From CAZPUI01 sp964415525 (GTDB lineage Bacteria > Acidobacteriota > Holophagae > Holophagales > Holophagaceae): DNA of 29,381 nucleotides. How positions within the stretch are numbered: the stretch's first letter is position 1; each line of letters starts with the position of its first letter. This document shows positions 22,867-29,381 of the stretch, piece by piece. Location of the stretch: positions 1 to 29,381 of the forward strand of contig CAYQAS010000049.1 of NCBI GenBank assembly GCA_964415525.1, written 5' to 3'. Under the pieces are notes generated by a model. It was not told the DNA's origin, ran no database searches, and worked only from the letters and a program-made list of their open reading frames with translations. Both the position numbers and the translations under genes were made by a program.

Positions 22867-23454
22867 CTACTTCCGAAGCTCCACGTTGATCCGGTCGACT
22901 GTTTTCACCAGCTCCCGGTACATGTTGCCGCGCAGCCCCGGCTCCTTCGCAATATCCGCATTCGCGCTGCGAAGCTGGGCCATGTCTTCATCGATCCGAG
23001 CCTTCATCCCAGCCAGACCGACCTTGGGAAACCAAGGTCCCAGGACCACCCACCCCTGGGGCCGATGCCGGACCTGGAGCGTCTGCACCTCTGATTCCGG
23101 CTTGAACACGACCTGGCGCATGAACGAGCGATCCACGCTCTTAGCGATCACCTCGAAGCGAATCTGAACCCTCACCTCGTCCTTGAGGAACTCCAGGGGT
23201 TCCTGAATGGTGTAAGAACGGACGATCCAGAGCGGGTCCGCCGAGAAGTCCACAAGTCCGTACGCCTCAGTCTGATCCATCTGGAGCTTAGGACCCGGAG
23301 GGGGGACCAAGTGGTCGATCCTAAACGCATCCCGTCCATTGAATTCAGCTCGACAGAACTGATCCACGAAGGCCCGAAGAGCAACTTCACCCTGCCGATC
23401 AGGCAAGCCTGAATTTGCAATAAAAGTCGATATAAGAATCACAAGCGCAATCAT
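22867..23454 (-). CDS. Secreted protein of unknown function, possible immunity partner
   Basis: I do not recognise a family. The 195-residue product starts with a hydrophobic signal-like segment (residues 1-16) without a lipobox, so it is probably periplasmic. Residues ~22-145 look like a compact alpha/beta domain ending in a WVVLGPWF strand; ~150-195 is a charged helical tail. Its ATG overlaps the stop of the NlpC/P60 gene as ATGA (23451-23454), so the pair is translated together. Base use is less GC-rich than in flanking genes, suggesting transfer. A periplasmic protein encoded directly after a small cell-wall amidase is the layout of amidase effector-immunity pairs (inference); an ordinary periplasmic stress or lumenal protein remains possible. 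Confidence 0.7.
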   Translation of the reverse strand: MIALVILISTFIANSGLPDRQGEVALRAFVDQFCRAEFNGRDAFRIDHLVPPPGPKLQMDQTEAYGLVDFSADPLWIVRSYTIQEPLEFLKDEVRVQIRFEVIAKSVDRSFMRQVVFKPESEVQTLQVRHRPQGWVVLGPWFPKVGLAGMKARIDEDMAQLRSANADIAKEPGLRGNMYRELVKTVDRINVELRK

Positions 23455-24038
23455 GGCAAACCTTTGTAATGAAGGATCTTCTTAGGCAGGCCTTTCCTGG
23501 AGTATTTAAATGGCATCAAGGAATACCTCGCACTTCGTGAGGGTTCATCCGGATAATCCTCGTGGTACCGCCTTGCTGTATAGATCAAGTCGTCATGCAC
23601 GACACCCTTAAAGGTTCCAGCACCTAGCCAGATCGCCACATGGAAGGGACCAGTGCCATTCTTCTCCCAATACAGGATGTCGCCTGGCATGGCTGGTTGA
23701 ATAGAAGGACGTTCAATCAAGTCGGGCGAATTGGAAAGGGCTTCTGCCCCACTCCTCTCCGAAGATCCCCGCCTAATGGGAAGGCCGACCGCCCGATAGA
23801 TGGCCTCCGTGGAGCCGCTGCAATCACCCGTACCTTCGGCTCCCTTGCGCTGCGGAAATCGATCGGACTTTCCGTAAGGCGTTCCAATCCAAGAGTCCGC
23901 GTCCTTCAGGATGGCCGCAGCCTTTCCATTACCCATTACAGGCCGCAGTGCCAGGACACCTGCTCCAGACCGTTGCACCGCAGGACCGAGCGCTGAAGAG
24001 GGTCTCCCAGGAAGCGCCGGGTTCCTGGGAGATGTCAT
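23451..24038 (-). CDS. NlpC/P60 family peptidase/amidase
   Basis: A 195-residue cysteine peptidase of the NlpC/P60 fold, which cuts peptidoglycan peptides. The catalytic set is visible: Cys73 in GDCSGSTEAIY, His133 in FHVAIWLG, and His148 in VVHDD as the likely third residue; WIGTPYG (50-56) and PGDILYW (118-124) are further family blocks. No signal peptide or wall-binding repeats are seen, unlike housekeeping family members. Residues 1-34 are low-complexity and a hairpin lies in the codons just after the ATG, so Met35 (23936) may be the true start, giving 161 residues. It overlaps the downstream secreted-protein gene by ATGA. Base use is less GC-rich than the neighbourhood. Candidate secreted effector or detached toxin tip. 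Confidence 0.82.
   Translation of the reverse strand: MTSPRNPALPGRPSSALGPAVQRSGAGVLALRPVMGNGKAAAILKDADSWIGTPYGKSDRFPQRKGAEGTGDCSGSTEAIYRAVGLPIRRGSSERSGAEALSNSPDLIERPSIQPAMPGDILYWEKNGTGPFHVAIWLGAGTFKGVVHDDLIYTARRYHEDYPDEPSRSARYSLMPFKYSRKGLPKKILHYKGLP
24003..24032. repeat. 11-bp inverted repeat at the 5' end of the NlpC/P60 ORF
   Basis: TCTCCCAGGAA (24003-24013) and TTCCTGGGAGA (24022-24032) with an eight-base loop. On the minus strand it begins within the third codon after the proposed ATG at 24038. No U-tract follows. Confidence 0.7.
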
Positions 24039-24362
24039 CCACAGCCAAGCCTTACGAGCGGCACATCACCCCAACTGGGCACCGATGGTGCCTGGGTGGG
24101 ACCACATCGTGGCTTTGAATGGGCTGAAAGCGATTCCTTGACGAGACAACGAACTCTGCGATCCAGATGGCCCTTCGCCCACGCGGCCTGCGCCCGGAAG
24201 CGATTTCTTCTGATGTTCTCTCGACACGGTCGCTCCAACAGGAAAAACGCGATCTAAATTATCTATTCACCTCATCAAAAACAACGAAAACACCCTTCCT
24301 TAAACAAACCGGTTTCGCGGCGATGGCAACTGACACCCATACTCCGCCAGCAGGCAAACGGC
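24039..24362. other. Intergenic stretch, AT-richer, no confident gene
   Basis: Between the NlpC/P60 and MarC genes. A 67-codon minus-strand frame from a TTG (24238-24035) has no recognisable protein character, though its stop overlaps the 24038 ATG. The AT-rich part (24250-24310) holds a weak minus-strand promoter-like pair, GTTGTT (24285-24280) and GATAAT (24263-24258), 16 bases apart. No tRNA, repeat end or insertion sequence is visible. Confidence 0.5.
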
Positions 24363-25022
24363 CTACTTCAGCGCCGGTGCCACGCTCAGGAACAGGTCTC
24401 GCACGCCGCCCCAGACGATCTGCACGCCGATGGCCAACAGCACGAAGGCGCTGATCTGGCTGACGGTAGCCGCTCCCGTCTTGCCCATGCGGCGCAAGAT
24501 GGTTGCGCTGAAGCGATAGAAAATAAAGACAGTAAGGGCGGCCATGGCGATGCCGGCCACGGTTCCGGCCATCTGCACGAAGACATCCATCTTCCAGACC
24601 TTCACCCGGGGCACGAGGCTGAGGGTCACGGCCATGGCGCCGGGGCCCGCCGTCACGGGCAGCGTGAGGGGAAAGAAGGCCTTGTCCAGCATGCAGGTGC
24701 GGATCTCCTCCTGCTCCGAGTCCGTCATCCGCGGATCCTTGTTCAGCATGTGCCAGGCCGAATGGAACAGCAGGATGCCGCCCGCGATGGCGATCACGGG
24801 AATGGAGATTCCCAGAAGCTTCAGCAGCGTGCCACCCACCGCCAGCAGCGAGGCCAGGAAGATGAAGGTATAGAGCCCGATCAGGGTCGCCAATCGATTG
24901 CGTTGTCGGTCCGACACCTGTTCCGTTAGTGCCAGGAACACCGGGGCCATCGCCGGCGGGTTCAGGATGGGGAACAGGGCCAGGAAGGCGAAAGAGGCGG
25001 AGGCGATGAATTCTAAGAGCAT
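24363..25022 (-). CDS. MarC family integral membrane protein
   Basis: A 219-residue inner-membrane protein of the MarC (UPF0056) family, with about six membrane spans. Landmarks: the N-terminal FLALFPILNPPAMAPVFLALT block, which is the family signature, GGILLFHSAWHML around residues 80-95, and FFPLTLPVTAGPGAMAVTL around 117-135, where the second copy of the internal repeat carries the matching Pro-Gly motif. The family is named from a former link with multiple antibiotic resistance; its transport function is still unclear. No good ribosome site precedes the ATG. The gene stands apart from the histidine kinase upstream by 38 bases and may be read through from it. Confidence 0.9.
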   Translation of the reverse strand: MLLEFIASASFAFLALFPILNPPAMAPVFLALTEQVSDRQRNRLATLIGLYTFIFLASLLAVGGTLLKLLGISIPVIAIAGGILLFHSAWHMLNKDPRMTDSEQEEIRTCMLDKAFFPLTLPVTAGPGAMAVTLSLVPRVKVWKMDVFVQMAGTVAGIAMAALTVFIFYRFSATILRRMGKTGAATVSQISAFVLLAIGVQIVWGGVRDLFLSVAPALK

Positions 25023-25060
25023 GGGGGATCCCGTATCGCATCAATCCTAACGTTTTCTTT

Positions 25061-26206
25061 TCAGATCGCCAACCTATTCACGGATTCATGAAGCCTTATG
25101 TAAAATTCGATGCGCCTATTTTCGGAATCCTGAACGAATCCGACCTCGCCCCCCAGGTAGGCCTCACCGAGCAGCTTCATGCTGTAGGTGCCGTAGCCAC
25201 GCCCGCGGGTGCCCTTGGTGCTGAACGTGCGCTGGAAGAGCCCTGCGGCCACCTCTGGCGCTAACTGTCCTGGATTCGTGACCCGGAAGACAGGACGGCC
25301 TTGCTCCACCTCCAGTCGAACGTCTACCGTTTCACCGGGCTCGATCGCCTCCAAGGCGTTCTTCACCATGTTCACGAGCACGCGCATCAGCAGGGCCGAA
25401 TCCACACAGAGGGACAGGACGGAAGTCGGCGCCATCCGCAGGCTGCGCCCTTGAGATACGGCGTGCCCCTCGAAATAGGCTTCCAGTTCCAGCAGCAGGC
25501 CCGCCGCGGAAACCACCTCGGGGCGCACCTGGAGCGTGCCCATTTCGGCGTGGGCCATCATCCGTTGGCAGCTGATCTCCCGATTCAGGCGCTCCGTCAG
25601 TTGCAGGAGCTGCTGCCCCACCCGCTCCACGCGCGCTGTCGGTTGCTGCAGCAGCTCGCACCAGCCCTGAAGTGCCTGAACGGTGTTCTGAAGATCGTGG
25701 TAGAAGAGCCGCTCGAGGCTGGCCTTGGCCCGCTGATCGCTGATGTCCTGAAGGACGAGGATGAACACGCGCTGGCGCCCCAACCGGATGGGCGTGGCCT
25801 TCACACGGAATTCCGCCTTTTCCAAACGATGCGCCTTCTCGCGGAGCAGGAAACATTCCCCGACGGTGGCCACATCGTTTCGATCCGCCTGCATCAGCGC
25901 GAGATACGCCCCACAGGAGGGGCAGTTCGGACCCGTGTGACAACCATCCGGGGAACGCAGCGCGCTGGCACAGCCCAGAGCGTCTCCGGGGCGAAGTCCG
26001 AGCATCGGCTCACTGTCGTGAATCCCCATGGCCAGCAGCGCCTCCGGGTTCATCGCCAGGATCTGTCTAGCCTCGTTCAGCACCAGGACAAAGCCCCCGA
26101 GTGCATCCAGCACCACCTGGACCACCGGCTCCTCCAAAAGCGCCTGGGCGGTGACCAGGATGCGTTGGGCAGACTCGCGGGGCGGGATGGCAGGGCACGG
26201 AGTCAT
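25061..26206 (-). CDS. PAS-domain sensor histidine kinase with a cysteine cluster
   Basis: A 381-residue soluble kinase. Residues ~25-155 are a PAS sensor that contains a four-cysteine insertion: Cys79, Cys89, Cys95 and Cys98 (GC-x9-C-x5-C-x2-C). The dimerisation helix carries the H-box FYHDLQNT with His170. The ATPase domain (~225-375) has NMVKNALEAI (N-box) and GRGYGTYSMKLL (G-box), but the usual DxG is NPG (VTNPGQ). No transmembrane segment or receiver is present. It starts four bases after the Aer-like receptor stop, so the two genes form an operon. The cysteines may bind a metal or Fe-S cluster, making redox a plausible signal (inference). The partner regulator is not in the window. Confidence 0.88.
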   Translation of the reverse strand: MTPCPAIPPRESAQRILVTAQALLEEPVVQVVLDALGGFVLVLNEARQILAMNPEALLAMGIHDSEPMLGLRPGDALGCASALRSPDGCHTGPNCPSCGAYLALMQADRNDVATVGECFLLREKAHRLEKAEFRVKATPIRLGRQRVFILVLQDISDQRAKASLERLFYHDLQNTVQALQGWCELLQQPTARVERVGQQLLQLTERLNREISCQRMMAHAEMGTLQVRPEVVSAAGLLLELEAYFEGHAVSQGRSLRMAPTSVLSLCVDSALLMRVLVNMVKNALEAIEPGETVDVRLEVEQGRPVFRVTNPGQLAPEVAAGLFQRTFSTKGTRGRGYGTYSMKLLGEAYLGGEVGFVQDSENRRIEFYIRLHESVNRLAI

Positions 26207-26210
26207 GGCA

Positions 26211-27839
26211 TCACGATTTGAAGGCGGCGCCCAGGGCCTTCAGCCCCCCGCTCGCCCCTTCCAGGGCCTGAGCCAGCTGGATGATTCGCTCGACACTCGC
26301 CGTCAGCTCTACGGCGGCCTGGGCATTCCGGGCGGCCTCGCCCGTATTGACCTCCACTTGCTGCGCCACCTCGGAACTGGCCTGCCCCTGCTCGTGGATG
26401 GCGACACCTACGGCGTCCGAGGCCTGATTGAGCATTCCGATGTGCTCACGAATGCTGGAGAGAGCGTCCACCGTCTCCTGCACCGTGGCCTTGCCCTGCG
26501 CCACGGCGAAGTTGGAGTCCTCGATGAGCCGGGCGATCTCCTTGGCGGCACCCGCGGAACGCTCTGCCAGCTTGCGGACCTCCTCCGCGACCACCGCGAA
26601 GCCCTTGCCATGCTGACCCGCCTTGGCAGCCTCGATGGCCGCATTCAGGGACAACAGGTTGGTCTGCCGGGCGATGTCCTGGATGACCTTCACGGCTCGC
26701 ACGACCTGGGCCGTGGAGTCCTCCACCTGATCCATGGCCCTCAGCGCGGCCTCCCCGGAGCGATCCCCCATCCGGGTGGCCTCCACCGCCTGCTGGCTCT
26801 GACGCTGACTGTCCTCAACGTGCTGGTTCACCTGCTCGATGGAGGCGGTCAGTTCCGTGGCGGCGGAAGCCATGCGCTCTGTGGACGTGCGCTGCTGATC
26901 TGCCGCATGAGCGACTCGAGTGGCCGTGCGACCGATGTCAGACGCCTCCAGCGTGAAGGCTCCAGACTGCTGGGCCAGCTGTTCCGCCTCCCAACGCATC
27001 CGGTTGATGGTCGCCTTGAGACTGCTCTGCATTTCCTTCACAACCCCCAGCAGGGTCTCCGAATCCCCCATGCGGGTGACCACGTCCGTCCGCAGGTCGC
27101 CCTCCGCGATCCGCCTCAACACGCGGATCGCATAACCCGGATCCCCACCCATCTGCTGCCGGAGGATCCAGTTCAACGCCCAGCCCCCGATGCAGAGCCC
27201 CATCAGGCTCAGGGCCGCACCTCCGTACAGGAGGATGCGTGTCCGCTCGTGGGCCACCTCGATGGCGGAAGCGTTGGACGCCCCGGGCTCGAGTGAAAGG
27301 GAAATTCCGATGGCCAGGAAGATCCCCAGCAGGAAGAGCGCTGCGGTGCCCGCACTCAGAAGGAGCCGGACATGAAAGGGCATGTCAGGGAAGGGAACCC
27401 GAGGCTTGTGGGTGAGTTCTTCCCACGTTTTGCCTTCCCGGAGCGCGGCGTAAAGCATCTCCGCCTCCCGCACCTGCTCCCGGGTCGGGACAGAGCGCAC
27501 CGAGACGTATCCCACCCGTTTGCCACTCCGATGCACCGGGGACACGGAGGCATCCACCCAATAGTGGTCACCGTTCTTGCAGCGGTTCTTGATGATGCCG
27601 TGCCAGGTCTGCCCGGCCTTCAGCGAGCTCCATAGGGACTCGAACATCCGCGCGGGCATGTCGGGATGCCGCACGACGTTGTGGGATTGCCCGATGAGTT
27701 CTTCCTCATCGAATCCGCTGATGCGCAGGAACTCCTCGTTGACCGAGGTGATGTGCCCCTTCTCATCCGTGGTGGAGACGATGAACGCGCCCTCACGAAG
27801 CGGGCGATCCACCTGGGTAACGGGCTGGTTGTTGCGCAT
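26211..27839 (-). CDS. aer: Aer-like aerotaxis receptor (PAS-MCP)
   Basis: A 542-residue energy/redox taxis receptor. The N-terminal PAS domain (~15-115) closely follows E. coli Aer, including VVRHPDMP with Arg57, His58 and Asp60, Trp79, and IIKNRCKNGDHYWV. In E. coli Aer the R-H-D residues are needed for FAD binding, so this protein should sense electron transport state through FAD. Two membrane spans (~158-183 and ~202-224) form the short hairpin typical of Aer, without a periplasmic domain. HAMP follows, then a signalling domain with QDIARQTNLLSLNAAIEAAKAG (~385-405) and GFAVVAEEVRKLAERS. AGG lies upstream of the ATG. It is co-transcribed with the PAS-cysteine histidine kinase. Confidence 0.92.
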   Translation of the reverse strand: MRNNQPVTQVDRPLREGAFIVSTTDEKGHITSVNEEFLRISGFDEEELIGQSHNVVRHPDMPARMFESLWSSLKAGQTWHGIIKNRCKNGDHYWVDASVSPVHRSGKRVGYVSVRSVPTREQVREAEMLYAALREGKTWEELTHKPRVPFPDMPFHVRLLLSAGTAALFLLGIFLAIGISLSLEPGASNASAIEVAHERTRILLYGGAALSLMGLCIGGWALNWILRQQMGGDPGYAIRVLRRIAEGDLRTDVVTRMGDSETLLGVVKEMQSSLKATINRMRWEAEQLAQQSGAFTLEASDIGRTATRVAHAADQQRTSTERMASAATELTASIEQVNQHVEDSQRQSQQAVEATRMGDRSGEAALRAMDQVEDSTAQVVRAVKVIQDIARQTNLLSLNAAIEAAKAGQHGKGFAVVAEEVRKLAERSAGAAKEIARLIEDSNFAVAQGKATVQETVDALSSIREHIGMLNQASDAVGVAIHEQGQASSEVAQQVEVNTGEAARNAQAAVELTASVERIIQLAQALEGASGGLKALGAAFKS

Positions 27840-27895
27840 GCAGACCTCGGTCAGTCGTCACATGCTTATTCGTATCAATGGCTCGGAATGGTGAA

Positions 27896-28591
27896 TTAGG
27901 GACGTCGACCCCAGTGGATGGCCACGATGCCCCCGCTCAGATCCTTCCAACTGACCCGTTCGAAGCCCGCCGTCTCGAGTTCCCGAGCCAGGGCGGCCTG
28001 ATCTGGAAAGGCCCGGATGCTTTCCGGCAGGTAGGTGTACGCCCCGGAATCCCCGCTCACGAGCCGCCCGACGCGCGGCAGAATGTGACGGCTGTAGAAG
28101 GCGTAGAGCCCCCGAAGCCAGCCGAAGCGCGGACGGGAAAACTCCAGGATGGTGAGCGTGCCGTCCCGGCGCAGGACGCGCAGGAATTCCGCATAGGCCA
28201 AGTCCCGGTGCTCCACATTGCGGATGCCGTAGCAGATCGTGATGCCGTCGAAGGTGCCGTCCTGGAACGGCAGGCGCATGGCGTCCGCCCCCACCGAGGC
28301 CCAGATCTTGTGGCTGAATCCCTTGCACGCGAACTTCCCCGGGCCGAGCCGGAGCATCGCGTGGGTGAAGTCCGTGCTGACCACCTCCGCCCCCCGCCGG
28401 GCCAAAGCGAGGGAACTGTCCCCGGTACCCGCCGCCACATCCAGGAATCGGAGTCCCGGACCCGCCATCGAAACCCGGGCCATGGCCCGCCACCAGCGGA
28501 AGTCCTGGCCAAAAGAGAGCACGTGGTTCAGCAGGTCATAGCGCCGGGCAATGGCGGAGAACATGGTCTGGACGTCGTCGGCGCGCGGCAT
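27896..28591 (-). CDS. ubiE: Demethylmenaquinone methyltransferase (UbiE/MenG)
   Basis: Methylates demethylmenaquinone to menaquinone (and in some bacteria the C-methylation step of ubiquinone). The 231-residue protein carries the family opening MFSAIARRYDLLNHVLSFGQDFRWWR (residues 10-35 region), SAM motif FLDVAAGTGDSSLALA (49-64), the DAMRLPF...FDGITICYGIRNV block, the FLRVLRRDGTLTILEFSRP block, and the C-terminal GDSGAYTYLPESIRAFPDQ signature. The ATG at 28591 is accepted although the upstream ribosome site is weak. It lies 56 bases upstream of aer on the same strand. With no ubiquinone genes visible, the menaquinone role (menG) is more likely. Confidence 0.95.
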   Translation of the reverse strand: MPRADDVQTMFSAIARRYDLLNHVLSFGQDFRWWRAMARVSMAGPGLRFLDVAAGTGDSSLALARRGAEVVSTDFTHAMLRLGPGKFACKGFSHKIWASVGADAMRLPFQDGTFDGITICYGIRNVEHRDLAYAEFLRVLRRDGTLTILEFSRPRFGWLRGLYAFYSRHILPRVGRLVSGDSGAYTYLPESIRAFPDQAALARELETAGFERVSWKDLSGGIVAIHWGRRP

Positions 28592-28708
28592 GATCCCAGT
28601 CTATCGGAGGTGGATCGGTCCGTACATGCGGGGTCCGCGGCGGGAGGCGCACCCGCAATCCTTCCGGCATAGGCAAAACCTCACGTCGGTAAGCTGGGAC
28701 CCCTTCGG

Positions 28709-28714
28709 TAGAAT
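28709..28714 (+). promoter_or_regulatory. Possible -10 box for the acyl-CoA dehydrogenase
   Basis: TAGAAT matches TATAAT at five of six positions, 51 bases before the gene start. No convincing -35 hexamer is found at 16-18 bases upstream. Confidence 0.3.
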
Positions 28715-28765
28715 GGTTCCTTCGTTTTGGAATCAGGGGGGCTGACCCCCGCCTGGAGGAATGCC

Positions 28766-29381
28766 ATGGAGACCAGCATGCAGGAACAGATCAAGGGCGG
28801 CGCCTTTCTCGTGACCCCCATCGGCGCACAGCCCCAGTTCACCCCCGAGGAATTGAGTGATGACGCCAAGGCCATCGGCCAGGCCGCACGCGAATTCATC
28901 GAAGGCGAGATCCTCCCGAAGGACGCCGACATCGACAAGCTCAACCTGGACCTGATCCGGGAACTGCTGGGCAAGGCCGGCGAGATGGGCCTCCTCAGCC
29001 TGGAAATCCCTGAGGCCCATGACGGCCTGGACCTCGACAAGATCAGCGGCCTGCTCGTGCTCGAGGAGATGGGCAAGCAGGCGTCCTGGTCTGTGACCTT
29101 CGGTGCCCACACCGGCATCGGCACCCTGCCCATCGTCTACTTCGGCACGGAGGCCCAGAAGGCGGCCTACCTGCCCAAGCTAGCCAGCGGTGAGTGGGCG
29201 GCGGCCTATGCCCTCACCGAGTCCGGCGCGGGCTCCGATGCCATGAACTCCAAGACCGTGGCCACCCTGGACGGCGAGGAGTGGGTGCTCAACGGCTCAA
29301 AGATGTGGATCACCAACGCCGGCTTCGCGGACGTCTTCGTCGTCTTCGCCAAGGTCGACGGCAAGAAGTTCAGCGCCTTCA
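28766..29381 (+). CDS. Acyl-CoA dehydrogenase, N-terminal part (3' truncated)
   Basis: FAD-dependent alpha,beta-dehydrogenation of acyl-CoA thioesters, first step of beta-oxidation. The frame is open from the ATG at 28766, with GGAGG six bases upstream, to the end of the window (205 complete codons). The first ~15 residues (IKGGAFLV) resemble the long (~580-600 residue) FadE-like class rather than the ~380-residue class. Then follow the N-terminal helical domain (~25-145; GLLSLEIPEAHDGLDL, HTGIGTLPIVYFGTEAQK) and the start of the middle domain with the family signature AAAYALTESGAGSDAM and LNGSKMWITNAGFAD. The catalytic Glu lies beyond the window. Substrate chain length cannot be told from this part. 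Confidence 0.93.
   Translation, partial: METSMQEQIKGGAFLVTPIGAQPQFTPEELSDDAKAIGQAAREFIEGEILPKDADIDKLNLDLIRELLGKAGEMGLLSLEIPEAHDGLDLDKISGLLVLEEMGKQASWSVTFGAHTGIGTLPIVYFGTEAQKAAYLPKLASGEWAAAYALTESGAGSDAMNSKTVATLDGEEWVLNGSKMWITNAGFADVFVVFAKVDGKKFSAF

Noticed and set aside
24035..24238. 67-codon minus-strand frame ending in ATGA overlap with the NlpC/P60 start, as a possible third gene of that operon.
   Set aside because: TTG start, no visible ribosome site, composition unlike a real protein; other frames in the region read no better. I also looked for an Rhs remnant and saw none.
28736..28749. GGGGG/CCCCC mini-hairpin upstream of the acyl-CoA dehydrogenase.
   Set aside because: Five-base stem with a four-base loop in GC-rich DNA; too short to call a regulatory element.
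1..29381. CRISPR array, insertion sequence, phage or integrase.
   Set aside because: No regularly spaced repeats, transposase or recombinase motifs were seen on either strand.

Overview
The window is high-GC bacterial DNA with dense, mostly short-spaced genes and frequent 1-4 base start/stop overlaps. The content (E. coli-type phosphatidylserine decarboxylase, ScpB, MotA/MotB, chemoreceptors, PilZ proteins, a menaquinone-type UbiE/MenG methylase, a Ser/Thr kinase and a hybrid histidine kinase) fits a Gram-negative, flagellated, respiratory bacterium. My best guess is an Acidobacteriota lineage such as Holophagae/Geothrix. That is inference from gene content and style; no rRNA or other marker in the window proves it. 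The sequence runs off both ends: psd lacks its start and the acyl-CoA dehydrogenase lacks its C-terminus.

Layout. 1-1036 (+): the end of psd, then scpB, coupled by a GTGA overlap. 1049-3192 (-): a transmembrane Ser/Thr kinase with a TonB-C-like outer domain, coupled by ATGA to an OmpA-like lipoprotein. 3251-5335 (+): a divergent FHA-GAF-hybrid histidine kinase. 5345-6187: a TrmN6-like methylase. 6269-7713: motA-motB stator genes. 7764-9702 (-): a small secreted Ada-like cysteine protein and a Tat-exported amidase. 9732-13170: three paralogous PilZ plus receiver-like proteins, two on the minus strand and one divergent on the plus strand; the plus copy is coupled to a radical-SAM/TPR protein (13170-14747). 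14765-16378 (-): a chemoreceptor. 16503-18122 (+): pyrR and pyrB, ending in a perfect hairpin. 18188-20074 (-): a DUF1846 protein and a 55-residue 2[4Fe-4S] ferredoxin. 20270-22860 (+): gpmI and a prephenate dehydrogenase-chorismate mutase fusion. 22867-24362: a visibly less GC-rich insert with an NlpC/P60 protein and a secreted partner. 24363-28591 (-): MarC, a histidine kinase, an Aer-like receptor and UbiE/MenG. 28766 to the end (+): acyl-CoA dehydrogenase.

How the genes fit together. Signalling and motility dominate: stator genes, two chemoreceptors (one Aer-like), three YcgR-like PilZ proteins that could read c-di-GMP, two histidine kinases and a Ser/Thr kinase. The most interesting points are the PilZ/pseudo-receiver trio next to a radical SAM protein, the adjacent Ser/Thr kinase and phosphothreonine-reading (FHA) histidine kinase, and the overlapping NlpC/P60-secreted-protein pair, which looks like an amidase effector with its immunity protein. 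Housekeeping genes (pyrimidine synthesis, glycolysis, tyrosine synthesis, menaquinone, chromosome condensation) are interspersed.
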